The notes under the pieces are model-generated. The model worked only from the letters and a program-made list of their open reading frames with translations. It did no database searches and was not told the DNA's origin. Of a stretch of DNA of 7,464 nucleotides, positions 1 to 5,410 are shown piece after piece. Positions within the stretch are counted from its first letter, which is position 1, and each line of letters opens with the position of its first letter. The position numbers were made by a program, and so were the translations under genes. Source of the DNA: Armatimonadetes bacterium UBA5829 (lineage in GTDB: Bacteria; Armatimonadota; UBA5829); assembly GCA_002431715.1 (NCBI GenBank), contig DJHI01000025.1, positions 9,376 through 16,839 on the forward strand, written 5' to 3'.

Positions 1-1893
1 TTACCAAAGGGATTTGTCTTGTGGGAGCCGGGCGATGACGAAGAACCCTGGCAGCAGGGAGCTTTTTGTGCAACCATAGATGATCCTGATGCTGCAATTG
101 ATTGTGCGTGGTTCAGAGGTGGGTGGTTCGATGCAATTACGATGGCTTGGAATAATGTCCAGTGCGGCAAAATCATAGATCATGCCGAGCCAACAGAAGG
201 TGATCCCAGCCCTGGTGCAAGCATATATATTCCATTCACGCTAAAACCGGGCGAGGAGAAGACCGTCAAGCTCATGCTTTCTTGGTATGTCCCTCGCACG
301 AATATTCGTTTTGAGTGGGAGGCGAAACCCTGCTCATGCGGCTGCGGTTGTGAAAAGCCTACTAAGCCCGATGATTATCACCAGCCCTGGTATTCCTGCA
401 CTTTTACCGATATAGATTCTCTTTCAGACTATTGGACAAAGAATTACGATAAGCTCAGGGCAAAATCAAATCGATTCTCGGATGCTTTCTTTGACACCAC
501 ACTGCCTGATGAAGTAATTGAGGCTGTAGAAGCCAATCTTACCATACTCAAATCTCCTACCGTGCTGAGGCAGAAGGACGGCAGGCTCTGGTGCTGGGAA
601 GGCTGCTGCGATGGAGGAGGTTGCTGCGCCGGTTCGTGCACACACGTATGGAACTATGCGCAGGCTCTGCCTCATCTGTTTCCAGACCTAGAAAGAACTC
701 TCCGCGAGACAGAGTTCAATGAAGGGCAGGATTCAAACGGTCATCAGTCCTTCCGCGTGGAGCTTCCAATTTCTGAAAGCACTCACGCTACACGTGCGGC
801 GGCAGATGGTCAGCTCGGCGGAATAATAAAAGCCTACCGGGAATGGAGAATCAGCGGAGACAATAATTGGCTTAAGCAACTATGGCCGAAAATAAAAGCA
901 TCGCTTGATTATTGCAAACGAACCTGGGATCCTGATTGTGAATGTGCGATTAAGGAACCTCATCACAACACCTATGATATTGAGTTCTGGGGCGCCGACG
1001 GAATGTGTACGAGTATATATATCGGCGCTTTGACCGCCGCCGTTTCTATGGGCAAGGCATTGAATGAAGATGTTACTGCATATAAAGAGCTTCTAGACAA
1101 GGGTTTAGAATATCTGGACGACAATCTCTGGAATGGTGAGTATTATATTCAGAGAATTCAGTGGGAAGGGCTGAATGCCGGTAACCCGACTGAGTTTAGC
1201 GCTGTTTTGGGAACCTTATATTCAACGGAAGCAATTGAAATATTAGAAAAAGAAGGACCTAAGTATCAATATGGTATAGGCTGTCTTTCTGATGGAGTAA
1301 TAGGCTTCTGGATGGCTGAAGCTGCTGGTTTGGGAAAGATCGGAAACGCCAATAGAGTAAAAAGCCATCTTTCAAGCATACATAAATATAACCTCAAGAA
1401 AGATTTATCCTCGCACGCAAATCCCCAAAGGCCGGGTTTTGCTGTGGGCAATGAGGGAGGTCTGCTCTTATGCACATGGCCCAATGGCGGCAAATTATCG
1501 TTGCCTTTTGTCTACAGTGACGAGGTATGGACAGGAATCGAATATCAGGTTGCTGCACACTGCATAATGATGGGCCTGGTCGATGAGGGTTTGGAGATAG
1601 TCCGAACATGCAGAGAACGCTACGACGGCAAAAAGCGCAATCCATACAATGAATATGAATGCGGGCACTGGTATGCACGGGCTATGTCTTCGTATTCTCT
1701 GCTGCAAGCTCTAACGGGAGTTCGCTACGATGCAGTGGAGAAGACGCTTTATATCGATCCAAAGATAAAAGGCGATTTCCGAACATTCCTTTCTACAGCT
1801 ACCGGATATGCCACAGTCGCTATGAAAAACGGCGAGGCGTTTGTGGATGTTAAAGAAGGCAGTATCAAGATAAACAAAATAGTGATCGACTAA
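1..1893 (+). CDS. GH116-family glycoside hydrolase (SSO3039/GBA2-like beta-glucosidase), 5' end missing
   Basis: The frame is open from base 1, so the start lies outside the window; 630 codons remain and an N-terminal part is missing. The protein matches bacterial GH116 (formerly DUF608) enzymes, relatives of human GBA2 and archaeal beta-glucosidases that hydrolyse beta-glucosides by a retaining mechanism. Codons 1 to about 150 are the end of the N-terminal beta domain. The (alpha/alpha)6 catalytic domain follows, with family blocks CTHVWNYAQALPHLFPDLER, HNTYDIEFWG, PKYQYGIGCLSDGV, SLPFVYSDEVWTGIEYQ and NEYECGHWYARAM. By analogy with GBA2 and TxGH116, the nucleophile should be Glu200 (window numbering, in WEGCC) and the acid/base Asp326 (in NTYD). 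Two cysteine-rich stretches stand out: C111/C113/C115/C117, and C202, C203, C208, C209, C213 beside the nucleophile. Substrate (glucoside, N-acetylglucosaminide or glucosylceramide) and cell location cannot be read from this fragment. The family call is strong. Confidence 0.93.
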   Translation, partial: LPKGFVLWEPGDDEEPWQQGAFCATIDDPDAAIDCAWFRGGWFDAITMAWNNVQCGKIIDHAEPTEGDPSPGASIYIPFTLKPGEEKTVKLMLSWYVPRTNIRFEWEAKPCSCGCGCEKPTKPDDYHQPWYSCTFTDIDSLSDYWTKNYDKLRAKSNRFSDAFFDTTLPDEVIEAVEANLTILKSPTVLRQKDGRLWCWEGCCDGGGCCAGSCTHVWNYAQALPHLFPDLERTLRETEFNEGQDSNGHQSFRVELPISESTHATRAAADGQLGGIIKAYREWRISGDNNWLKQLWPKIKASLDYCKRTWDPDCECAIKEPHHNTYDIEFWGADGMCTSIYIGALTAAVSMGKALNEDVTAYKELLDKGLEYLDDNLWNGEYYIQRIQWEGLNAGNPTEFSAVLGTLYSTEAIEILEKEGPKYQYGIGCLSDGVIGFWMAEAAGLGKIGNANRVKSHLSSIHKYNLKKDLSSHANPQRPGFAVGNEGGLLLCTWPNGGKLSLPFVYSDEVWTGIEYQVAAHCIMMGLVDEGLEIVRTCRERYDGKKRNPYNEYECGHWYARAMSSYSLLQALTGVRYDAVEKTLYIDPKIKGDFRTFLSTATGYATVAMKNGEAFVDVKEGSIKINKIVID

Positions 1894-1909
1894 TTCAAAC
1901 ATGTTCAAA

Positions 1910-1939
1910 CACGGGTCGTTTTCCGAATCCTGACCCGTG
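1910..1939. terminator. Hairpin between convergent genes, probable shared terminator
   Basis: CACGGGTC (1910-1917) and GACCCGTG (1932-1939) form a perfect 8-bp stem around a 14-base loop, extendable by one G.U pair. It lies 16 bp after the GH116 stop codon and 7 bp beyond the end of the opposing BON gene, where a bidirectional terminator would be expected. No clear U-tract follows on either strand, so intrinsic termination would be weak. A direct repeat TTCAAAC (1894-1900 and 1904-1910) abuts the left arm. Confidence 0.5.
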
Positions 1940-1946
1940 CCATCAA

Positions 1947-2546
1947 CTATTCAACCGGCGTTCCCATATCACCCTTCTTCACAGACAAATTGCTGTTAAC
2001 ACCTATCACCCCTCTGATGCTCAAGATAATCTCTTGCAGCCTCATCAGATCATCAGATGTTTCTACCCATCCTTTAAGGTCTACAATTTGATTCTCCAGT
2101 TCAAAGTGAACGCCGGAGACATCGACATCCTTTTGATTTTTCAATTTATCGTTTATCTCGGATTCCAGCTCCTCTTCGGAAAACTCACCCGGGAACTGCT
2201 CGCTCGACGGTATCCCGGGCCCCGGCACGCTGTATTCATTTGAAAGCGAAAAAGGAGTATCACCTGCATCGCCCTCCATAGGCCCGTATCCCAATCTCAA
2301 ATCGTACCCGTCGAACGCTGATTCCTGCTCAGGTAATGGAACTTTGATTATAATGTTATTTTGAACCTCGGTGATGCCTTCGACCTCGTGCGCCAACTCC
2401 TCTGCGAGATGCTTTTGCCGCTCAGACTCAACAAATCCATCTAGGATGGCGACACCATTATGAACCTCTACATCAATATCCAGTATTGAATCTGTAATTA
2501 AAACAGCCTTTATTCTCTCAGCCTTCAGCGTATCTCCTACGGCCAT
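1947..2546 (-). CDS. Two-BON-domain protein
   Basis: The 199-residue protein has two BON domains. The first, about residues 7-69, contains DIDVEVHNGVAILDGFVES and ends in the typical VxNNIIIKVP strand. The second, about 125-190, contains VHFELENQIVDLKGWVET and IRGVIGVNSNLSV. An acidic, Gly/Pro-rich linker (about 70-122) joins them. BON domains (OsmY, Kbp and secretin-associated families) bind phospholipid, potassium or other ligands and often serve in envelope or osmotic stress responses. No signal peptide or membrane segment is visible, so a cytoplasmic role is more likely than the periplasmic one of OsmY. The ATG start is supported by AAGAGGTG (+ strand 2551-2558), spaced about 4-5 bases. 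The gene is convergent with the GH116 gene and divergent from rimI. A weak promoter candidate lies on the minus strand (TTGTGA at 2597-2602, TATATT at 2576-2581, spacing only 15). The precise function is unknown. Confidence 0.85.
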   Translation of the reverse strand: MAVGDTLKAERIKAVLITDSILDIDVEVHNGVAILDGFVESERQKHLAEELAHEVEGITEVQNNIIIKVPLPEQESAFDGYDLRLGYGPMEGDAGDTPFSLSNEYSVPGPGIPSSEQFPGEFSEEELESEINDKLKNQKDVDVSGVHFELENQIVDLKGWVETSDDLMRLQEIILSIRGVIGVNSNLSVKKGDMGTPVE

Positions 2547-2592
2547 ATCACACCTCTTATATTATTGGTGCAAGCAATATACCCCATCTGTT

Positions 2593-2603
2593 TTTGTCAC
2601 AAA
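2593..2603. repeat. Small dyad TTTGT-C-ACAAA in the BON/rimI divergent spacer
   Basis: A perfect 5+1+5 inverted repeat lies in the 152-bp spacer between the BON gene and rimI, overlapping the weak -35 candidate of the BON gene. Its place fits an operator, but dyads this short also arise by chance. Confidence 0.3.
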
Positions 2604-2647
2604 CGACCACATTGAAGTCGGACAACCTGACTTTACGCCTTTTTCCA

Positions 2648-2677
2648 TTGACACTCCCTGTTTACGCGTGCTAGACT
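2648..2677 (+). promoter_or_regulatory. Sigma-70-type promoter for rimI-tsaD
   Basis: TTGACA (2648-2653) is a perfect -35 box. An 18-bp spacer leads to TAGACT (2672-2677), preceded by TG at 2669-2670, which gives an extended -10 (TGcTAGACT). The start of transcription would fall near 2684, leaving a leader of only about 15 bases before the ATG at 2699, or about 30 before the alternative TTG at 2714. Confidence 0.7.
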
Positions 2678-2698
2678 ACGGGAAACTTTGCCGATGGT

Positions 2699-3241
2699 AT
2701 GGAGTTTCAATTTTTGGCTATTGAAATAAGACAGATGCAGCGGGAAGACATTCCACGTATCATGGAAATTGAAAGGGAATGCTTCCCGACGCCTTGGCAT
2801 GAGAGCGCATACCTTACAGAGCTTGTCAATAGAAGCGCCTATTACGTGGTTGCGTGTAAAGATGAGAAGATAATCGGCTATGCCGGAATGTGGATTATAA
2901 TGGATGAAGCGCATATAACCACGCTCGGCGTTGCCCGGGATTACCGCGGTGAGAAAGCCGGTGAGATGCTGCTTATTGCGCTTCTCGATGAGGCTCTGGT
3001 TCGTAAGGCCAGACGTGCCACGCTCGAGGTAAGGCAAAGCAACACGGTTGCGCAGAATCTGTATCGTAAATACGACTTTATCCCCGCAGCGGTAAGGCGG
3101 GGTTATTATACGGATAATCAGGAAAACGCAGTAGTTATGTGGATCGATAATATGGCAACGCAGACCTGGCTGAAGAAGTTTTCGGCTCTAAAAGAGCAGA
3201 TTAGTAAAAAATCGCAAGTTATTTCGGAGGGTTCGCGTTGA
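2699..3241 (+). CDS. rimI: Ribosomal protein S18 alanine N-acetyltransferase
   Basis: This GNAT-fold enzyme transfers acetyl from acetyl-CoA to the N-terminal alanine of ribosomal protein S18, in the cytoplasm. In 180 codons it shows the RimI pattern: an IRxMxxxDIPxIMEIE N-terminus, CFPTPW (29-33), the acetyl-CoA loop after ITTLGV (RGEKAG, 83-88) and the C-terminal block TLEVRQSNTVAQNLYRKYDF (108-127) followed by RRGYYTDNQENAVVMW. Lys86 stands where many GNATs have glycine in RxxGxG/A; RimI proteins vary here. The C-terminal tail of about 30 residues is longer than in E. coli RimI. The start is uncertain: ATG 2699 has no Shine-Dalgarno site, while TTG 2714 has GGAG at 2701-2704, nine bases upstream, and would begin MAIEIRQM, closer to the usual family length. 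The stop overlaps tsaD by four bases, so the two genes are co-translated. RimI and TsaD genes are neighbours in many bacteria. Confidence 0.9.
   Translation: MEFQFLAIEIRQMQREDIPRIMEIERECFPTPWHESAYLTELVNRSAYYVVACKDEKIIGYAGMWIIMDEAHITTLGVARDYRGEKAGEMLLIALLDEALVRKARRATLEVRQSNTVAQNLYRKYDFIPAAVRRGYYTDNQENAVVMWIDNMATQTWLKKFSALKEQISKKSQVISEGSR
3226..3231 (+). promoter_or_regulatory. Ribosome binding site that fixes the TTG start of tsaD
   Basis: GGAGGG lies inside the last codons of rimI, with about seven bases between its GGAGG core and TTG 3238. It decides for this rare start codon, which gives the canonical N-terminus MKILGIETSCDET. Confidence 0.8.
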
Positions 3242-4260
3242 AGATTCTTGGTATAGAGACAAGCTGCGACGAAACCAGCGCAGCAGTAATAGAAGGAATT
3301 AGTTCGGATAACCAGCCTGAGCTGAAGTTATTGTCAAATATTATAGCCTCACAGACCGATATCCACGCTCGCTTCGGCGGCGTTGTGCCTGAGGTTGCAT
3401 CACGCAGGCATGTCGAGCTGATCATTCCTACCATTCAGGAAGCTCTCGACAAAGCCGAACTTACACTGGATGATATCGACTGTATAGGTGTCATAAACCG
3501 CCCCGGGCTCATAGGCGCGCTAATAGTAGGAGTGGCTGCGGCAAAAACCATCTCATTTGCCTCAAATATACCCCTTGTGGCTGTTCACCATCTGGAAGCT
3601 CATATTTATGCCAACTGGCTTACGGGCAATAAGATCGAATTTCCGGCTGTCTGCCTTGTCGTTTCAGGCGGGCATTCCGATTTGATATATATGACCGGCC
3701 ATGGGCAATATGAAATCCTCGCACGTACCAGAGATGACGCAGCGGGTGAATGCTTCGATAAATGCGCGAGGTCGATGGGCCTTGGATATCCTGGTGGTCC
3801 CGAAATCGACAAACTCGCAAAGCAGGGTAATCCCCATTCAGTACAGTTTCCAAGAGCAAAGGTCGGGGACACTCTGGATTTCAGTTTCAGCGGACTAAAA
3901 ACAGCCGTTATACGGTATGTCGAGGGTTTTGCCGGTAAACCACCTCTTCCCGATCTTGCCGCCAGCTTCCAGGCTGCGGTTGTGGATGTACTGGTCGATC
4001 ATACATTCAAAGCTGCGGTTGATAAAGGCGTAAAGCAAGTGATGATGGCGGGTGGGGTAGCCGCAAACAGCGGTCTGCAATCCGCAATAAAAGAGCGAGG
4101 CGAGGAACTTGGCATAGCCGTCAGCGCTCCGCCGCCGGTTCTATGTACGGATAATGCGGCCATGGCGGCAGTCGCCGCGTATTTTGCTCGACAAAGAGGC
4201 GAATCCTCCGATCTTGATCTTGATTCATATGCATCAGAGCCTTTAGGAGTAAGACAATAA
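3238..4260 (+). CDS. tsaD: tRNA N6-threonylcarbamoyladenosine (t6A) transferase TsaD
   Basis: TsaD (Kae1/Qri7/YgjD family) transfers the threonylcarbamoyl group from threonylcarbamoyl-AMP to A37 of ANN-decoding tRNAs, working with TsaB and TsaE in bacteria. At 340 residues it has the normal bacterial length. Visible motifs are GIETSCDETSAAV (5-17), the metal-binding HxxxH as His118 and His122 with Asp305 (in CTDNAAM) as third ligand, VSGGHSDL (142-149), DDAAGECFDKCARSMGL (166-182), FSFSGLKTA (215-223) and GGVAANSGL (272-280). It starts at TTG within the rimI stop (TTGA). The loop usually reading TxGPG is INRPG here (86-90), a form I associate with some planctomycete-like TsaD proteins. Neither tsaB nor tsaE is in the window. 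The enzyme is essential in most bacteria, so the gene should be under purifying selection. Identification is essentially certain. Confidence 0.97.
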   Translation: MKILGIETSCDETSAAVIEGISSDNQPELKLLSNIIASQTDIHARFGGVVPEVASRRHVELIIPTIQEALDKAELTLDDIDCIGVINRPGLIGALIVGVAAAKTISFASNIPLVAVHHLEAHIYANWLTGNKIEFPAVCLVVSGGHSDLIYMTGHGQYEILARTRDDAAGECFDKCARSMGLGYPGGPEIDKLAKQGNPHSVQFPRAKVGDTLDFSFSGLKTAVIRYVEGFAGKPPLPDLAASFQAAVVDVLVDHTFKAAVDKGVKQVMMAGGVAANSGLQSAIKERGEELGIAVSAPPPVLCTDNAAMAAVAAYFARQRGESSDLDLDSYASEPLGVRQ

Positions 4261-4358
4261 TTTACTTGCGGTAGTAAAGATGATTGGTTTCTTATCCAGG
4301 CAGTTTTTTTGACCTCAAGAGTTTTGAAAACCTCTTAGCAATTTATGGTTAGTGAAGA

Positions 4359-4383
4359 GTCACATTTCCTAGGGAAATCTGAC
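4359..4383. repeat. 25-bp near-perfect inverted repeat
   Basis: The arms GTCA-C-ATTTC (4359-4368) and GAAAT-C-TGAC (4374-4383) are symmetrical around CTAGG (4369-4373), with a single C/C mismatch. As RNA this is a stem of 5 + 4 pairs with a five-base loop; as DNA it looks like a binding site for a dimeric regulator. No T-tract follows, so it is not a standard terminator. Confidence 0.55.
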
Positions 4384-4393
4384 GTATAAATTG

Positions 4394-4454
4394 CACGATT
4401 GTTTGTAGTTCTACTGATACGACAACTATAGTTGTATGCAAGCGACCAATCGTG
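4394..4454. repeat. Nested inverted repeats, 8-bp outer arms around a 14-bp palindrome
   Basis: The outer arms are CACGATTG (4394-4401) and CAATCGTG (4447-4454), perfectly complementary. Between them lies the perfect palindrome ACAACTATAGTTGT (4422-4435). A second pair, TTGCA (4391-4395) and TGCAA (4437-4441), could compete with the outer pairing. The structure ends 17 bp before the -35 box of the promoter for the 62-codon gene, a fitting place for control of that gene and of translin. The palindrome also contains TATAGT, 18 bp after TTGTAG, a poor alternative promoter. Confidence 0.5.
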
Positions 4455-4470
4455 AATTACTTAGTTACGC

Positions 4471-4500
4471 TTGTCTACCTGGCTTTCGGCGTGTTACAAT
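4471..4500 (+). promoter_or_regulatory. Extended -10 promoter for the small gene/translin group, predicted leaderless start
   Basis: TTGTCT (4471-4476), an 18-bp spacer and TACAAT (4495-4500) with TG at 4492-4493 form an extended -10 promoter. Counting seven bases on from the -10 box puts the transcription start at 4507, the A of the ATG of the next gene. That gene has no Shine-Dalgarno site, in agreement with a leaderless mRNA. Confidence 0.6.
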
Positions 4501-4506
4501 CAAGCC

Positions 4507-4695
4507 ATGAACCAGACAGAAACTATTTTTAGAGCGATAAAAGACAGAATTGCGGCTGCAATGGGAGAGCTTGAAGAGGCAGCCGTGGCCGCCAATAAGA
4601 AAGAAAACCATCGCCGATTAACCAATACAGCGGCTGAACTCCACAAATGCGCTGATGAAATTCAAAATGTGCTCATGCGTATTAAACCGCGCTAA
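4507..4695 (+). CDS. Small helical protein of unknown function upstream of translin
   Basis: A 62-codon gene, MNQTETIFRAIKDR to VLMRIKPR, that I do not recognise as a known family. It is charged and rich in Ala, Glu and Lys with regularly spaced hydrophobic residues, predicting two amphipathic helices broken near the stretch NKKEN (about 31-35). It has one cysteine, no membrane segment and no signal peptide. The ATG at 4507 is chosen because an extended -10 promoter ends six bases upstream, no ribosome binding site is visible, and the frame extending upstream to TTG 4471 would place its start in the -35 box. The translin gene follows after 43 bp in the same direction. It could be a small partner or regulator of translin or an RNA-associated coiled-coil protein, but context is the only evidence. 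I am fairly confident that it is coding and have no functional assignment. Confidence 0.65.
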   Translation: MNQTETIFRAIKDRIAAAMGELEEAAVAANKKENHRRLTNTAAELHKCADEIQNVLMRIKPR

Positions 4696-4716
4696 TTTAG
4701 GTATATGGTAAAAGCA

Positions 4717-4730
4717 CACATTACAATGTG
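4717..4730. repeat. Palindrome CACATT-AC-AATGTG before the translin start
   Basis: A perfect 6+2+6 inverted repeat ends inside the ribosome binding site of the translin gene (TGAGGG, 4729-4734). It could be an operator, or a weak hairpin that limits ribosome access. It shares TTACAAT with the -10 region of the upstream gene (4494-4500), but no matching -35 box is seen here. Confidence 0.4.
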
Positions 4731-4738
4731 AGGGATAA

Positions 4739-5410
4739 ATGGAGAATATAACAAAGATAGCTGATGAGGTTCGAGTGCTGCTTGATGATACGAATGCCGT
4801 TCGCGAGGAAGCATTGAAACTCTCTCGTGAAACGATAAGGCTGTCGGCTAACTCTATTCGCGCCAGCCATAGAGAGGATTTTGATGAATCCTGCAAGCTC
4901 AAATCTGCTGCGCGCGCCAAAGTAGAAGACGCTAAAGAAATGCTCAAGGATAAGCTGGAGATATATTATACCGGCTACGTTCAAGATGCGCAGAAGGAAT
5001 ATGCCGAATCCGAGCTGACATACGCTATCATAAGAGAGTTGGAGTTTCCTCGACATACCGATCTTGGAGTCGAGGCGGCTGCATATTTGAATGGTATGGC
5101 GGAGGCTATAGGCGAAAGCAGAAGGCATGTGCTGGACGTAATGCGTCATGGAAACCTTGCTCGCGCAGAGAGAATCCTGGGTATAATGGACGAGGTATAC
5201 TACGTTCTAATTACATTCGATTATCCCGATGCCGTTACTCAAGGTCTGCGCAGGCAGACGGACATGGTCAGAGGCGTATTGGAGCGCACAAGAGGCGACC
5301 TCACACTACTGCAGCAGCAGCGTAAATTAGAAAGTGCTATTGAGTCCGCTATAGATCGGATGGACAATGGAAAAGGTTCTGGACAAACTGCGGGAGGCGA
5401 CGGAAAATAG
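4739..5410 (+). CDS. Translin-family protein (prokaryotic translin/TRAX homologue)
   Basis: The 223 residues match prokaryotic translins: VREEALKLSRETIRLSANSI (21-40), EIYYTGYVQDAQKEYAESEL (74-93), DLGVEAAAYLNGMAEAIGES (108-127) and VLITFDYPDAVTQGLRRQTD (156-175), followed by RTRGDLTL. Translins are all-helical proteins that form ring or football-shaped octamers binding RNA and single-stranded DNA; with TRAX they make the RNase C3PO, which removes passenger strands and, in Neurospora, tRNA 5' leader fragments. Glu87 and Glu90 (EYAE) line up with the catalytic TRAX pair in QEYVEA, so nuclease activity is possible rather than shown; I could not place the remaining acidic ligand with confidence. 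The hydrophilic tail (SGQTAGGDGK) lies largely in the overlap with the next gene. The ATG has TGAGGG four bases upstream. Translin is well known in archaea and eukaryotes and less so in bacteria. The gene overlaps the tRNA nucleotidyltransferase-type gene by 44 bp, suggesting coupled translation. Confidence 0.88.
   Translation: MENITKIADEVRVLLDDTNAVREEALKLSRETIRLSANSIRASHREDFDESCKLKSAARAKVEDAKEMLKDKLEIYYTGYVQDAQKEYAESELTYAIIRELEFPRHTDLGVEAAAYLNGMAEAIGESRRHVLDVMRHGNLARAERILGIMDEVYYVLITFDYPDAVTQGLRRQTDMVRGVLERTRGDLTLLQQQRKLESAIESAIDRMDNGKGSGQTAGGDGK

Larger units (their letters stand above)
4261..4506. other. 246-bp non-coding spacer rich in dyad symmetry
   Basis: I find no convincing gene between tsaD and the 62-codon gene. 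In order, the spacer holds an AT-rich hairpin directly after the tsaD stop (TTTACT 4261-4266 / AGTAAA 4273-4278), a T7 run (4304-4310) without a GC-rich stem before it, an imperfect dyad AAGAG...CTCTT (4317-4336), a strong dyad at 4359-4383, a nested pair of inverted repeats at 4394-4454, and finally the promoter at 4471-4500. So many dyads in one spacer suggest a structured RNA, a cluster of operators or a remnant of a mobile element. No known riboswitch or small RNA was recognised. tsaD transcription probably ends within it, but no clear intrinsic terminator is visible. Confidence 0.6.

Noticed and set aside
1394..1678. Minus-strand open frame of 94 codons within the GH116 gene
   Set aside because: It is antisense to a conserved catalytic region, and its Cys/His-rich translation is simply the reverse reading of that region.
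2633..3037. Minus-strand open frame of 134 codons antisense to rimI
   Set aside because: It lies opposite a clear conserved gene and its translation shows no recognisable domain; it follows from the rimI codon pattern.
4284..4310. T7 run after a possible small stem (TTGG/CCAG) as a tsaD terminator
   Set aside because: The stem is four pairs including a wobble, with an eight-base loop, and is too weak for an intrinsic terminator.
4507..4695. Small protein as an exonuclease VII small subunit (XseB)
   Set aside because: Length and helical character are similar, but the XseB pattern (LEEIVxxLExGxLxLExSLxLYExG) is absent.
5392..5397. GGGAGG as a ribosome binding site for a later start of the CCA-type gene
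   Set aside because: No ATG, GTG or TTG lies at a suitable distance; the next in-frame candidate, TTG 5427, is about 30 bases away and would cut into the conserved first strand.
5367..5410. 44-bp translin/CCA overlap as a sequencing frameshift
   Set aside because: Both proteins are intact over their conserved regions, and the overlap involves only the variable translin tail and the unconserved N-terminus of the other enzyme.
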